A model generated the notes under the pieces. It did not search any database. It was given only the letters and a program-made list of their open reading frames with translations, and was not told the origin of the DNA. This document shows positions 8,509 to 20,328 of a stretch of DNA of 64,000 nt, one piece after another. Numbering within the stretch: the first letter of the stretch is position 1; every line of letters begins with the position of its first letter. Source of the stretch: Cherax quadricarinatus (taxonomy: Eukaryota > Arthropoda > Malacostraca > Decapoda > Parastacidae); NCBI RefSeq assembly GCF_038502225.1, contig NC_091352.1, positions 20,131,060-20,195,059 on the forward strand. Direction: 5' to 3'. The position numbers were made by a program, and so were the translations under genes.

Positions 8509-10466
8509 TTTTTTTTTTTATTATCACACTGGCCGATTCCCACCAAGGCAGGGTGGCCCGAAAAAGAAAAACTTTCACCATCATTCACTCCATCACTGTC
8601 TTGCCAGAAGGGTGCTTTACACTACAGTTTTTAAACTGCAACATTAACACCCCTCCTTCAGAGTGCAGGCACTGCATTTCCCATCTCCAGGACTCAAGTC
8701 CGGCCTGCCGGTTTCCCTGAACCCCTTCATAAATGTTACTTTGCTCACACTCCAACAGCACGTCAAGTATTAAAAACCATTTGTCTCCATTCACTCCTAT
8801 CAAACACGCTCATGCATACCTGCTGGAAGTCCAAGCCCCTCGCACACAAAACCTCCTTTACCCCCTCTCTCCAACCTTTCCTAGGCCGACCCCTACCCCG
8901 CCTTCCTTCCACTACAGACTGATACACTCTTGAAGTCATTCTGTTTCGCTCCATTCTCTCTACATGTCCGAACCACCTCAACAACCCTTCCTCAGCCCTC
9001 TGGACAACAGTTTTGGTAATCCCGCACCTCCTCCTAACTTCCAAACTACGAATTCTCTGCATTATATTCACACCACACATTGCCCTCAGACATGACATCT
9101 CCACTGCCTCCAGCCTTCTCCTCGCTGCAACATTCATCACCCATGCTTCACACCCATATAAGAGCGTTGGTAAAACTATACTCTCATACATTCCCCTCTT
9201 TGCCTCCAAGGACAAAGTTCTTTGTCTCCACAGACTCCTAAGTGCACCACTCACTCTTTTTCCCTCATCAATTCTATGATTCACCTCATCTTTCATAGAC
9301 CCATCCGCTGACACGTCCACTCCCAAATATCTGAATACATTCACCTCCTCCATACTCTCTCCCTCGAATCTGATATTCAATCTTTCATCACCTAATCTTT
9401 TTGTTATCCTCATAACCTTACTCTTTCCTGTATTCACCTTTAATTTTCTTCTTTTGCACACCCTACCAAATTCATCCACCAATCTCTGCAACTTCTCTTC
9501 AGAATCTCCCAAGAGCACAGTGTCATCAGCAAAGAGCAGCTGTGACAACTCCCACTTTGAGTGTGATTCTTTATCTTTTAACTCCACGCCTCTTGTCAAG
9601 ACCCTCGCATTTACTTCTCTTACAACCCCATCTATAAATATATTAAACAACCACGGTGACATCACACATCCTTGTCTAAGGCCTACTTTTACTGGGAAAT
9701 AATTTCCCTCTTTCCTACATACTCTAACTTGAGCCTCACTATCCTCGTAAAAACTCTTCACTGCTTTCAGTAACCTACCTCCTACACCATACACTTGCAA
9801 CATCTGCCACATTGCCCCCCTATCCACCCTGTCATACGCCTTTTCCAAATCCATAAATGCCACAAAGACCTCTTTAGCCTTATCTAAATACTGTTCACTT
9901 ATATGTTTCACTGTAAACACCTGGTCCACACACCCCCTACCTTTCCTAAAGCCTCCTTGTTCATCTGCTATCCTATTCTCCGTCTTACTCTTAATTCTTT
10001 CAATAATAACTCTACCATACACTTTACCAGGTATACTCAGCAGACTTATCCCCCTATAATTTTTGCATTCTCTTTTATCCCCTTTGCCTTTATACAAAGG
10101 AACTATGCATGCTCTCTGCCAATCCCTAGGTACCTTACCCTCTTCCATACATTTATTAAATAATTGCACCAACCACTCCAAAACTATATCCCCACCTGCT
10201 TTTAACATTTCTATCTTTATCCCATCAATCCCGGCTGCCTTACCCCCTTTCATTTTACCTACTGCCTCACGAACTTCCCCCACACTCACAACTGGCTCTT
10301 CCTCACTCCTACAAGATGTTATTCCTCCTTGCCCTATACACGAAATCACAGCTTCCCTATCTTCATCAACATTTAACAATTCCTCAAAATATTCCCTCCA
10401 TCTTCCCAATACCTCTAACTCTCCATTTAATAACTCTCCTCTCCTATTTTTAACTGACAAATCCAT
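8509..10466 (-). mobile_element. LINE D copy, 5'-truncated, with intact RT frame
   Basis: Non-LTR retrotransposon on the reverse strand, inserted into the forward LINE D copy (6436-8508 and 10467-10835). It begins at the codon for MDLSVKNR and ends in a 3' UTR (8511-8762) closing with AATCGGCCAGTGTGATAAT and an A-run. The same 3' UTR closes other D fragments (19738-19830, 26985-27027, 59210-59262). The endonuclease half is missing. Confidence 0.85.
8763..10466 (-). CDS. LINE D reverse transcriptase (partial ORF2)
   Basis: 568 uninterrupted codons from ATG at 10466. Upstream in-frame residues belong to flanking DNA. RT motifs in order: YRGISLLSIPGKVYGR, GFRKGRGCVDQVF, FMDLEKAYDRVDR (catalytic Asp), GLRQGCVMSPWLFNIF, LLFADDTVLLG (catalytic Asp pair), YLGVDVSADG. 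The C-terminal region has LLYGCEAWV, RWFGHVERM and GRGRPRKGW, in the RTE-like style. It would perform target-primed reverse transcription, but the endonuclease is absent, so it is probably immobile alone. An open frame of this length suggests recent insertion. Confidence 0.85.
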   Translation of the reverse strand: MDLSVKNRRGELLNGELEVLGRWREYFEELLNVDEDREAVISCIGQGGITSCRSEEEPVVSVGEVREAVGKMKGGKAAGIDGIKIEMLKAGGDIVLEWLVQLFNKCMEEGKVPRDWQRACIVPLYKGKGDKRECKNYRGISLLSIPGKVYGRVIIERIKSKTENRIADEQGGFRKGRGCVDQVFTVKHISEQYLDKAKEVFVAFMDLEKAYDRVDRGAMWQMLQVYGVGGRLLKAVKSFYEDSEAQVRVCRKEGNYFPVKVGLRQGCVMSPWLFNIFIDGVVREVNARVLTRGVELKDKESHSKWELSQLLFADDTVLLGDSEEKLQRLVDEFGRVCKRRKLKVNTGKSKVMRITKRLGDERLNIRFEGESMEEVNVFRYLGVDVSADGSMKDEVNHRIDEGKRVSGALRSLWRQRTLSLEAKRGMYESIVLPTLLYGCEAWVMNVAARRRLEAVEMSCLRAMCGVNIMQRIRSLEVRRRCGITKTVVQRAEEGLLRWFGHVERMERNRMTSRVYQSVVEGRRGRGRPRKGWREGVKEVLCARGLDFQQVCMSVFDRSEWRQMVFNT

Positions 10467-10835
10467 TTGAAAAGAAGGTACATAGGGATTGGCAGAGAGC
10501 ATGCATAATTCCTTTGTATACAGGTAAAAGAGACAAAAGAGAGCGTAAGAATTATAGGGAATAATTCTGATGAGTTTACCTGGTAAGGTGAACGGTAAGG
10601 TGAACTGAAAGAATCAGGGATAAGACGGAGAGCAGGAACGCAGATGAACAAGAATGCTTCAGGAAGAATAGGAAAGTACAGACCAAGTGAATAGTATTTA
10701 GATAAGCGTAAAGAAATTATCGTTACATTTATGGATTTGAAATAGGCAATTGATGAGGTGGATAGGGAAGCAATGTGGTAGATTTAGGGAAGTGTATGGA
10801 ATAGGTGATAGGTTACTGAAAGCAGTTTATGGAGC
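10467..10835 (+). pseudogene. LINE D forward copy, continuation after interruption
   Basis: Resumes at GAAGGTACATAGGGATTGGC (the KVPRDWQRAC region of the RT) and runs to about 10835 through degenerate counterparts of the NYRGISLLS and DLEKAYDRVD segments. Multiple stops. It joins the 8508 end once the reverse-strand copy is removed. Confidence 0.7.
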
Positions 10836-12080
10836 TCAAAGTAGACCAGTCGAATTTGAATTTCGTCAAGGCGAAACAGCTTTGGTGAGGTGTTGCAGAT
10901 TTACTGGGTGTAGTAGGTAATTTTGAGGCTGGTTGAAGAGCTTATTAACCGCACGAGTAATGAGAGTACACAATATCTGAAGGATAAAGTGGCCTCCTTC
11001 AAACACTAAGGCTGGTGAATTGGTTGACGCATAGTAAGCAAATCACTCACCATCAGAGATTCCTGTAATACCAGGTATACCTCTTCCAGTATGTGCCACG
11101 TCCTTGGAGGTCCTCAGACTGGTACACAGTGTCAAAGGAGAACAGTCCTCTCAGAGTCTGACAAAGTTCTGTCTCTACACACCTTTGAAGTTTCCAAAAT
11201 AGGCACGATCCTTAACCTAATAGGACATACCAGGCCTGTATTAAGTTGACAGGAAACAGTTACGTTTTTAATGAGTTCCAGCCACCTAGCACTTTAAATG
11301 GCACTACGAAACGGCATTATAACAGTTTCGGTGAAGCTAAACCATTTGGTTTAACTGCCCCACCCCCACGGATGCTAAAAAGGGGAAAAGTTTTAATGTT
11401 TAGAGACACACAAATACTGTTCTTTTATACCAGGTGATTTATTACACATATCAGTCCTCCCTTATGCTAACTATAAGGCTTTGTTTTAGCCTTTTCACAA
11501 ATTCCTTCCCGAAACCTTAAATACTGATGTATCTGTATTAAGAAAATGGAATCAATTTATTTTAATCTTCCATTTCCATTAAATAAAGTCGAAAATTTAA
11601 ACACTGCTTTTCATGCAATTATTTGTGAATGAGCTATCCCTAATACCCCGATAAACTGAGAATGCAACATCTGAGCTGCTTCCATCTTGAAACACTATTG
11701 TACTTTAGGATAATGTTCAGTGTGAGATAACTAGAGGATACCTCTAAATAGCTTAAACTTTCAAAGCTTTAATTTCCTGGTGTAAGGTTCACTATAGTTT
11801 TCCGTTGTGTCGGTGCCCGTTCGTGCCTAAGACTTTTCTAATTAGCTTCAGATATTTAAAGCAGTTAAGTGCATTAGAAAATTAAGCTGCACTTGTACTG
11901 TTCCTGTCGTGAGTGCTGAAGTAGGGCAAGCTGGGAGCAGCATCTGTGGGACACCCAGAGACCTTTCTTAATGTAAAAATACAAGCAAAATACATTTAGT
12001 TTAGATGTACAGTATCTTACACTCGTTGCTCAAACTATAGTTTAACATTAGACTGTTTTAATATAAGACTGCTTTTATAT
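10836..12080. other. no recognisable feature
   Basis: AT-rich sequence with short frames only. The frame at 11246-11437 has no recognised motif. Confidence 0.5.
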
Positions 12081-12082
12081 TA

Positions 12083-12350
12083 AACTGTGGTTTTTATATT
12101 AAACTGGTTTTTATTAAACCATGGTTTTATATTAAACCATGGTTTTATATACTCATATTAAACTATGGTTTTATATTAAACCATGGTTTTATATACTCAT
12201 ATTAAACCATGGTTTTATATTAAACCATGGTTTTATATTAAACCATGGTTTTATATTAAACCATGGTTTTATATTAAACCATGATTTTATATTAAACCAT
12301 GATTTTATATTAAACCATGGGTTTATATCAAATCATGGTTTTATATTACA
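12083..12350. repeat. 18-bp minisatellite with CCATGG core
   Basis: About 13 imperfect copies of an 18-bp unit (TTAAACCATGGTTTTATA). Each unit contains the palindrome AAACCATGGTTT. As 18 is divisible by three, the forward frame encodes a repeated hexapeptide (FILNHG) that is not a gene. Confidence 0.9.
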
Positions 12351-12529
12351 CTCTTCCATTTTCCTTGTGTAAGAGTTGCCAATTGTGATAAGACTCGAAC
12401 CCATCAACATGAAAGGGTGAGGAGAGATGGTGATAGCCAGTAAGGAATGACGTAGCAGTAAAAGCCAAGTCTAAGCCCTTATTGCTTTTCAGTCACCACA
12501 GAAGAAAGACGACAGTAAAGAAAAATAAT

Positions 12530-13975
12530 TTGATTGAAGATGGAAGGAGACCTTATGAGAAACGACAGGGAAGTCTGCGAAGTGTTGATCAGACGATCTG
12601 AAGATGTCTTGTCATCGGAAAGACTGGCAGTACCAGAGATCCAAGATAAAAGTGCACACCAACAGCTACTAGACACCATACATACAGAAGCATCAAGGGT
12701 GGGAAAGCTTTTTAGCGAATTGAATACATCAAAAGTAAAGGGACTTACCAAGGTATCACTGGATTCTTAGGAGGGAGCATAAGCACTGTCAAAACCAGTA
12801 GCTAGGATCTGCAAGTCAATGAATACCTAGCCAGAGATCTGAAAGACAGTGACTGTAATCCCAATACTTAATGAAAGGCAAAACTTATCTAACACACCTG
12901 TTGGGGTAACAGAAGTGATACAGAAGTGTGTGGGTGGATTGCATATTCTTAGAATTCAAAAAGACATTTGACACTGTTACTCAAAAGAGGCTGAGACGAA
13001 AACTTAATTAAGGAGCAGTGATAACTGAGAATGCACTTTGCTGGATCATGGATCAAGAACAACCTTTCTGATGGATGTGATAATATGGATGAGTAACTAG
13101 CAGGATTCTCCAAGAATCTGTATTATATGGGCTAGCACTTTCTGATATACGTGAATTATCTACCAGATGGAATTTAGGCAAATGCTTCCCTGTTTCCTGC
13201 TGATGTAACACTGAAGTGGAGAATAAAAATCGATATGTACAAGGAATACCTACAAATGGATCTAGAGAGCCTGCAGGACTGGTCGGATAAATGGTTACTT
13301 AAATTCATTCGGAACAAATGCAAGGACAAGAAGATTGGAAACTAAGAATATATCTGGGGGATGGGGGCTACAGTACTCACTCAAGGAGAAAGATCTTGGA
13401 ATGAAGGCGAAGGTAAACACATCGCCAGAGGCAGATATCAAGCGAATAACCTCTTAGGTCTATCAACGTTCGGCGAATTTAAGAGTAACTTTCAGGGCAC
13501 TCAACAAAGAGTCATTCAAGGCCGTTTATACATCATATGTTAGAACCATTCTGCAGAAAGTAGCACCATTATGGAACCCACACCTGGTAATGCATGTTAC
13601 AACGCCGGAGAAAGTTCAAAGATATGCAACGAGGCTAGTTCCAGAACTTAGAGGAATGAGCTACGAAGACTAGAACTGTACCTGACGGCATTAGACGACA
13701 GAAGAGCCAGGAGAGACGTGTTAACAATATGCAAAATACTCAGAAACTAATATAGTAGACAGAGACAGACTGCGTGAGAGGCGGGAAACAGCTTTACGGG
13801 AGCGCATTATGAAGCTAAAGAGAAAGATGTATCATGTGGATGTTAGGAAGTGTTTCTTCAGCCTAAAGGTGGTTAGAAAGCGGAATTACCTAGAAGTGGA
13901 GGAAGGCTCCATACACAGACTTAAGAATAGGTATAATAGAGCCCATGAAGGTAGGAGGGAATGAATTTGGCCAAT
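12530..13975 (+). pseudogene. decayed LINE, family A-like
   Basis: Ordered but broken homology to LINE A: a linker/early RT part (12650-12900), FKKTFDTVT-type motif A near 12955-12980, then DLQDWSDKW-like and KCKDKKIGN-like stretches, RYATRLVPELRGMSYE (13620-13670), and the 3' coding end GSIHRLKNRYNRAHE (13905-13950). Many stops; an old insertion. Confidence 0.65.
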
Positions 13976-14035
13976 ATAAACTTACGACGCGGTCCTAGGC
14001 TAAAATTCAACCCCTGCAAAACTCTCACACGCGCA

Positions 14036-14092
<57 letters not shown>
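14036..14092. repeat. (CT)n(CA)n compound microsatellite
   Basis: CT repeat changing to CA repeat; open frames across it on both strands are artefacts. Confidence 0.95.
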
Positions 14093-14093
<1 letters not shown>

Positions 14094-14149
14094 TAGGCAC
14101 GCTCATCTCTATTACTTCCTCCTCAGGTATACATGTATGCTGCTGGGAT

Positions 14150-14420
14150 GTGTAGGGGCAGGAGAGGGGGAGGGGAGAGGGGGAGGGGAGATGGGAGAGG
14201 GGGAGGGGAGAGGAGAGAGGGGAGGGGAGAGGAGAGAGGGGGGAGGGGAGAGGGGGGAGGGCAGAGGGGGAGGGCAGAGGGGGGAGGGGAGAGGGGAGAG
14301 GGGGAGGGGAGGAGGAGACGGGGAATGATGGAGCGGGAAGAGAAATGAAGAGGGGAGCAGAGGGAAGAGGAAAAAAATGGCGAGTTGGGGAGGGTAGACT
14401 TGGGAGAGAGAGAGAGAGAA
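14150..14420. repeat. polypurine tract, GGGGA/GAGAGG-rich
   Basis: About 270 bases almost free of pyrimidines on the + strand, made of irregular GGGGAGAGGGGGAGGGG-type units with many runs of four or more G. Such tracts can adopt quadruplex or triplex DNA; that is inference from composition. Frames here (Arg/Gly/Glu one way, Pro/Ser the other) are artefacts. Confidence 0.85.
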
Positions 14421-14516
14421 ATAATGAAACACGTGACTTAAAAACAGGTAATATACAAGAAAATCTTCATCTACTGTAAGTTCAGTTTTATATACGATAA
14501 AAACGGTTACATTAGC

Positions 14517-14690
14517 CACCCTTCCAGGAGGGGTTCAGTATTACTGGTAATAAGGGTTCGTGATCCAGGGAATTGCAGCTACTCTCCCACTGGATCAAAC
14601 CTTATAACCCTCCACTGCCCAGGAGCTGTATTACCCCTATGGACTTTTTTGTTACACCATAAATAATTTTAATTAACCTACGACTGTTAA
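14517..14690. repeat. dispersed repeat, copy 2
   Basis: Diverged partner of 4500-4680, sharing the order GGAGGGGTTC, TTCGTGATC, GGGAATTG, TATAACCCTCCA, GAGCTGTATTACCCCTA and a final (AAT)-rich tail. Confidence 0.55.
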
Positions 14691-14929
14691 TTACAGAAAT
14701 AATTCCATAGTGGAAAAAAAAATCATTACCTTCTCTAGTGATGTAAACGAATCCGTGATCATCATTACCACAAATCCCAATTACACTGTATCGCGGCTAA
14801 TGAGAACCAAAATTCCATTAAGAGTGTAAATACAAATACGTAATTTTGTTGCTCACATTAGCAGTTGTAACGTACATCTGGACGTTATTCGATGCTCAAT
14901 AAATGCTTACTGTTAGGATTATTCTTACA

Positions 14930-15040
14930 AGACCTGGTCTCAGACCGAGCCGCGAGGGGGGGGGGGGTTATCCCCCGAAACCCTCTTCAAGTATACAAGG
15001 CATACCTTCGTAAAATGCTATGCTAAAACCACTAGGACTC
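14930..15040 (+). mobile_element. 3'-end fragment of LINE family F
   Basis: GACCTGGTCTCAGACCGAGC, a G-run, CCCCGAAACCCTCTTCAAG and TATACAAGGCATACCTTC match 28198-28275 in order. Confidence 0.6.
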
Positions 15041-15099
15041 CTGGGATGGCATTCCACAGGTTGTGGTAAATGGTATAACTTCTTTAGATATTAAATATA

Positions 15100-16280
15100 A
15101 GAAACTGAAGACGGGACCTCGTGTAACAACTCTGATTTATGTGTAATTTCAACATGTTGCACATTTGTCAAATTTATCAACTTGTCGGTTTTTTGAACCA
15201 TTTATGTACATTCAACATACCTAAAGGAAATGATAAGTAAAAAATAATATACGATACGCCTTCAGATTTAAGTAAGAAATACTTATAACATTATGAGTGA
15301 GAATTTCAGTTTTTCTGTTGCTGAACTGACGGTTCTCATTCCAAAATGCTTATGAATTAACCGCAATTTAACTAAGCTTAACCTGATTTAACATAGGCAA
15401 TGACTGTAAAAAAAAAAAATCTTAAGGGAAAACAATGTAAAAGGCTAATGGTTTTATAATGATGTTATTAACTTTGGAGACAAAATATTCTACATTTTGA
15501 CTGAAGCGTATGTTGGAGATATTATTTACATACTTAACTACAGGGTTTATCACTCGTATGAGGCCCCGAGTCATCGAGGAGGAGGACCCCGAGTTATTCT
15601 TTATTACAGATACAATGTACAAATAATACGGCTGTAGCTACAGGAGTACCGACTCGGGGTCTCCTACGAGTGAAACAACCTGTAGCTGACAAAGGTTTCG
15701 TTTCTTTATCATTCACGAAGTTTAGGACGGCTTCCTGCATTAAATTATAGGGTTTTATCATCAAAAGTCTATCGATCACACGAGCGTCATTAAGGGCTCT
15801 TATTACCTGTTTACCACCAAGCAAGACTAAGCCCTAAAACAGGAATTAGACTCAGTGTATATACACTGAAAGATACACACTGCTGTGTAAATACCGTCGC
15901 TGTTTTGAACCAGTATGAATATTCAAGAAAAATCAAGATGTAAAACGTAGGTAGGGTTAAACGATGCAAAGCATCAGCACTGTTTACCGGCCCCTTGCAG
16001 TGTTTGTGAATTTTTTTTACGGTAGTTTAGTCTAAATGCGGTCAGATAAATGTCTTGGATACTTTCATATCCACCCTCTGTGCATGACACATTCATTGTT
16101 TGTTTTTGAAGTCTTTATGAGTGTTGCGTGCTTTTTTAGTCACATATTTGTCGCACGATGCGTAGGGGATTGTGTACATGCTTCCTGTGTTGTTGATGGT
16201 CAGGGCAAGTGATGCTTTTGGAGGTTATTAATTTGATATCAGTGTCGGATTTCCAGAAAGTAGGTGTGATGCGGAAGGCT
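15100..16280. other. no gene; one short inverted repeat
   Basis: Contains 22-bp inverted arms (15551-15572 and 15651-15672; CACTCGTATGAGG... versus ...CCTACGAGTG, two mismatches) about 80 bp apart. The frame at 15594-15824 crosses it without a recognised motif. The rest is unremarkable. Confidence 0.5.
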
Positions 16281-16282
16281 GT

Positions 16283-16760
16283 TTGAGCAGTGGGACTAAT
16301 AACGCATCAATCAACGTATCTTTTCCCTTCCAAGATTTCATCTCCTTTATCGAGCAGTTCCTTCAGTATAACAGCAAATTCTGTAGACATAAATTTGGTA
16401 TGGCAATGGGTGACCCACTGAGTGCGGTGAAAGAAAATTTCTACATGGAACACCTGGAAACTGAACGATCCATAGTCATTCCCACATCTGTCACCTGGCT
16501 GGTCTACTTAAACGACTTGCTCACCATCACTCCCAGAATTTGTACCAACTGGTCGTCGATAGATTTAGACCCATGTCAGGTCTATGTTCTGGCGAATATT
16601 TCAACAACACTCACTCCCAGTGATTTCAGTTTTGGAAAGTTCTCGAATAAACTCAAGTGCTGTGGAACCGTCTGTCCAATTCACCCCTCGAAAAAAAGAC
16701 GATTTCCTCCTCCTCCAGGATGTCTGTCCCCTAAAATACGACCATCCCAGCAAGTTTAGA
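16283..16760 (+). pseudogene. old Penelope-like RT fragment
   Basis: The frame reads FGMAMGDPLSAVKENFYMEH, matching FGVAMGSPLSPVLANLYMEY of the PLEs at 29545 and 36551, followed by LVYLNDLLTITP in place of RYVDDIFALWP. The first catalytic Asp of the pair reads Asn and no GIY-YIG domain is visible nearby. A decayed, older PLE lineage distinct from the other two copies. Confidence 0.7.
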
Positions 16761-16789
16761 ATATACCAATAAAGATGGCCCCCATACAC

Positions 16790-18820
16790 TTATGCTCTCA
16801 CCACGTCAAGGCTAAATGTGGCATACTTATAAGGTCCTTCCTCTGAGAATACAAAATGTGTAGTGCTGTAAGAGTGACTTTCCATTTACGACACATTCTC
16901 ACCCAGCACATTATGTCACGCCAAAGAAAAACATTCAAGTTATTATACACACAATTCTTCTCACTGGTTAAAAAGGTGACCACATATGTTATCTACAGCA
17001 GTTCGCCATCACCCAAACTAATGCAGTTATAAAACACAACACTTGGATGTTTTATGTTTTACAAATAACTTATGCAACACGTCGACCAGTTATAAAAAAC
17101 TAAACCACGTTATAACACAACTAAATCAGTAATAAAACACGAGTAAACTAGTTGTGAAATGCATCAGACCTAACCAGTTTATAGAACGCAAACCACTTAT
17201 AAAACACAACAAGAAAAAAACACAACAAAGGCAATTATAAAACTTCAAACCAATTATAGAACAGGAACTGAACTCAACCAGTTGAAACACACAATTGAAA
17301 CATACAATAACACTGTTGGACTGAAGATATTTCTTAATTAAATCAGTAACAACACAAAGGAAGTTACTGTACATCTCTATTACCAATACATCTCCAGCAG
17401 CAGGTTAGTGAACACGGGGGAATGGGCAATAAAATGGTTCATTATTGCAGAAGCATGGCTTAGTGTTGCACAATAAAAACGTTAATGCAAGCACCAGAGT
17501 TTCTTGTAATTCTGTGTAAGAAAAAGCTTAACATTGCGTTTGCTAGTCGTTGCTGTATTATTTAACATGATATAATTATATTTTTTTATCTTCACTGTGT
17601 ATGTTCTGCAGTCTGAGTATGTATACTGATGTGTGTATGCGCGTGCGTGCGTGTGCTTATTCTTCTGTTTCTGTGCTACCAAGAGTATCGTCTTTTCATA
17701 ATTATAAATTAATTTGATTAGACTTTGCATTGTTAATCGTGAATTTGATTCTGACAATAGTTTTATCGCCTGAAGTCTGGTAAGGTTATAGTAATCCTTT
17801 TGTTCGGCGTTGAGTAACCTGTATACTGAAGCAAAGATTCTGAAAGACATTTGCCATCTCACGACAGATGGTTGAGTTATGTTGATGTCGTCGTGTGTCT
17901 GGCCGTTCACTTGAGATCTTTATGATTTTCTTCTTAGACTTAATTTAGTTTCAGTTTACCATTGTAAACAAGGTGGATGGTTTCAATCCCATATTTTGGA
18001 TAATCACACAAAAAAAGCTGAAGTTTTAAATTTAGTGTATATAGGAAGACAATGCGTTCGTGTATTCATTATTCTATTATTAATTATTCTAAAAGAAAGT
18101 ATATGCATAATTTCTGTTCATATATGAACCACTTATGAAGCTCCTAGTTTATGGATATTAGGTTCAGCAGAACTTTTGAAATAGCAAGAAGTGTTCAATA
18201 TCGACAAAGTTGGATACATAATGCTTTGACTGAAACTAAGAGACCTTTAAACAAAGTATTTCTTTTTCGTATTATTGATGGAAAAACCTTATAAATAACA
18301 CGAAAATGTAAGCAATGTGGGGAATAAAACATGATAAAATCCATACAGTATTTCCTAACAAAATGAAAATGAAAAAGTAAATCAGATTATGAAAGTAAAG
18401 CCAAGATATGCAAATATATACTAGCAGCAAGCAATATAGAACTGACCGTGACGATGCAGACTCTCTGACTCACAGATCATGAATGTTGTGTGAAGACCGT
18501 CACTACCATGAAGGGAAGACAGACACCTGCGGTGTAAAAGGAATGAACCTTGACGAGAGGTGCACGACAGTTACTCTGACACTGTAGAGTAGTTGAACAC
18601 TCATGCTTGAGTGACCCATTTACATATGAAACAGTGAACCAAGTCTCGGAAGTAATGAATGGGTCAAGAAACATCTCACACAACGACTCTGGCTCCCACA
18701 TACCTTGTAGTCTTCCAGATATGAAGATTATGTAGAGTAGCCGCTCATTCACGACCTTTACTTTTTTGCCAGAATCCCGTAAGTCATATAATCCCTCGCA
18801 GTCTTGCTGGTTATATCAAA
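16790..18820. other. no recognisable feature
   Basis: AT-rich. The 142-codon reverse frame at 17482-17910 and the 91-codon frame at 18477-18752 show no recognisable domain, and I see no splice-supported gene structure. Confidence 0.5.
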
Positions 18821-18824
18821 CCAC

Positions 18825-19045
18825 TCAGGCTAGGAAGAGAAACACTCGCGCGCACACACGAGTTACCAATACAAGAAGTGCTTCACTTACTCCATAAACT
18901 GAAATCTTAAAAGGCGGGTGAGACAATAAACCACGGTACAGGCGGGGCTCGAACTCACGGCAAGTCGTAAAACTCCACCTGGCTACAACAAGAGTCATCC
19001 AACTAGGTATATTTATACACCACAGGGAGGTTAGCATGGGCTCTA
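18825..19045 (-). mobile_element. tRNA-derived SINE, copy 1
   Basis: On the reverse strand a region containing CCTAGTTGGATGACTC precedes a tRNA-like body with a box-B-like GAGTTCGAGCC near 18945-18960 and a degraded box A (TAGCCAGGTGG). The part around 18990-19040 matches the window end (63940-64000). Confidence 0.65.
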
Positions 19046-19204
19046 CTGTGACCTCAAATGCAAGTTTTTACAGACGAATCTCCCGCCAGCGTGGCAGTGA
19101 CGAACTCTAATCATACATTAAAATTTAATGGTTCCACAAATCAAGACAGCTGCAAAAATAAGACACTAATAATTTCACAGATGAACGAACACTTGCGATC
19201 GTCA

Positions 19205-19366
19205 GAGTTGGGTAGCCAGTAATTTTCAGAGCTGGTTAGCCAGTAACTTTCAGAGGTGGTTAGTCAGTAGCTTTCAGAGCCGGGTAGCCAGTAACTTATA
19301 CAACCGGGTAGCCAGTAACTTTCAGAGCCGGGTAGCCAGTAACTTTCAGAGCCGGGTAGCCAGGAA
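19205..19366. repeat. 24-bp minisatellite
   Basis: Six to seven copies of a 24-bp unit (GGTAGCCAGTAACTTTCAG plus AGCCG). Because 24 is a multiple of three, the reverse frame repeats an octapeptide; not a gene. Confidence 0.9.
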
Positions 19367-19369
19367 CAT

Positions 19370-19737
19370 TCTAACAATCCCAGCACCAGACAGTACCCCC
19401 CCCTCCATCCGCACCTTCCCCCGAGAGGAGTGTGGCGAGAGGCAGGTAGGTGGTGCTGGAAACAGCATTCCTCTTCAAACAAGGACTTCAGGCACGCAAA
19501 CAACCCACACCACTGTCAGATACAGACACATAAGAGTATATACAACTGCATGAACTTCCTACCCCCCCTCACAAATACTACTCAGCACGAATTAATAAAA
19601 AACTTTCCTGTTTTCTGGAAGTATTACTCAGTCCCTTGTAAAATACGATATTAGATCAGGACAGGAATCTTGTTTTTATATACGAGACTCAGGTTATAAG
19701 CTGACTTGCCCATTGCCATAAAATTTATATATATTTT
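19370..19737. other. no recognisable feature
   Basis: Short unannotated stretch; only short frames. Confidence 0.5.
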
Positions 19738-19830
19738 CTTAACACCCTGGACTTCTCCCACTGAAGAAGGGTGACCCGAAAATGAGGAAAAAACTCACCC
19801 TCACTCAACCACTCACTGTTTTGGCAGATG
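19738..19830 (-). mobile_element. LINE D 3' UTR fragment
   Basis: TTCTCCCACTGAAGAAGGGTG, ACCCGAAAATGAGG and the CTCACTGTTTTGGCAG end follow the order of the D 3' UTR at 8530-8605. Short and diverged. Confidence 0.6.
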
Positions 19831-19843
19831 TAGACGTATATAT

Positions 19844-20226
19844 GTCGTACCGAATTGGTAAAACTTGCGATTTTGGCTTAAATAGCAATGCTCCTCTTGC
19901 CGAATAAGGCATGCTAAAATTTTGTATGCAATAATTTCGCAAAAATCATGCTGAACCTAACAAAAAAAAATGTTTCATTGTGTTTGTTTATTATTAAATT
20001 ATTGTAAACTTATCTAAAATACATTTAGTTGGACTAGGCTAAATTAAATTGCGCTTGTTATAAGGTTAAGTTTTCTAACATTCTTTTGGTACAAAATTAT
20101 TAATTTTTATATTAATATAAATGAAAAAATATATATCTTTAAACGTATAAGATAATTTTTTTTAGAAAGGACTTAATTTTAAATGAGTTTTTGCTAATTG
20201 ACCAGTTTTTTTCTAGTCAGCACGAC
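19844..20226 (-). mobile_element. TA-associated MITE, copy 2
   Basis: Reverse-oriented relative of 5855-6242, more diverged. Ends GTCGTACCGAATT / CTAGTCAGCACGAC. The left flank is TA-rich; the right flank is a GT/TA microsatellite. Confidence 0.8.
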
Positions 20227-20262
20227 ACACACACACATTGTGTGTGTGTGTATATATGTATA

Positions 20263-20320
<58 letters not shown>
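20227..20320. repeat. (CA/GT)(TA) compound microsatellite
   Basis: Short CA and GT runs then TA repeat, between the MITE and a tRNA-like foldback. Confidence 0.9.
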
Positions 20321-20321
<1 letters not shown>

Positions 20322-20328
20322 ATAACAA

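Noticed and set aside
12534..12770. 78-codon frame as a host gene
   Set aside because: It fits the linker/early RT part of the decayed LINE that continues downstream to 13975.
17482..17910. 142-codon reverse frame as a host gene
   Set aside because: No recognisable domain, low-complexity AT-rich region, no supporting gene structure.
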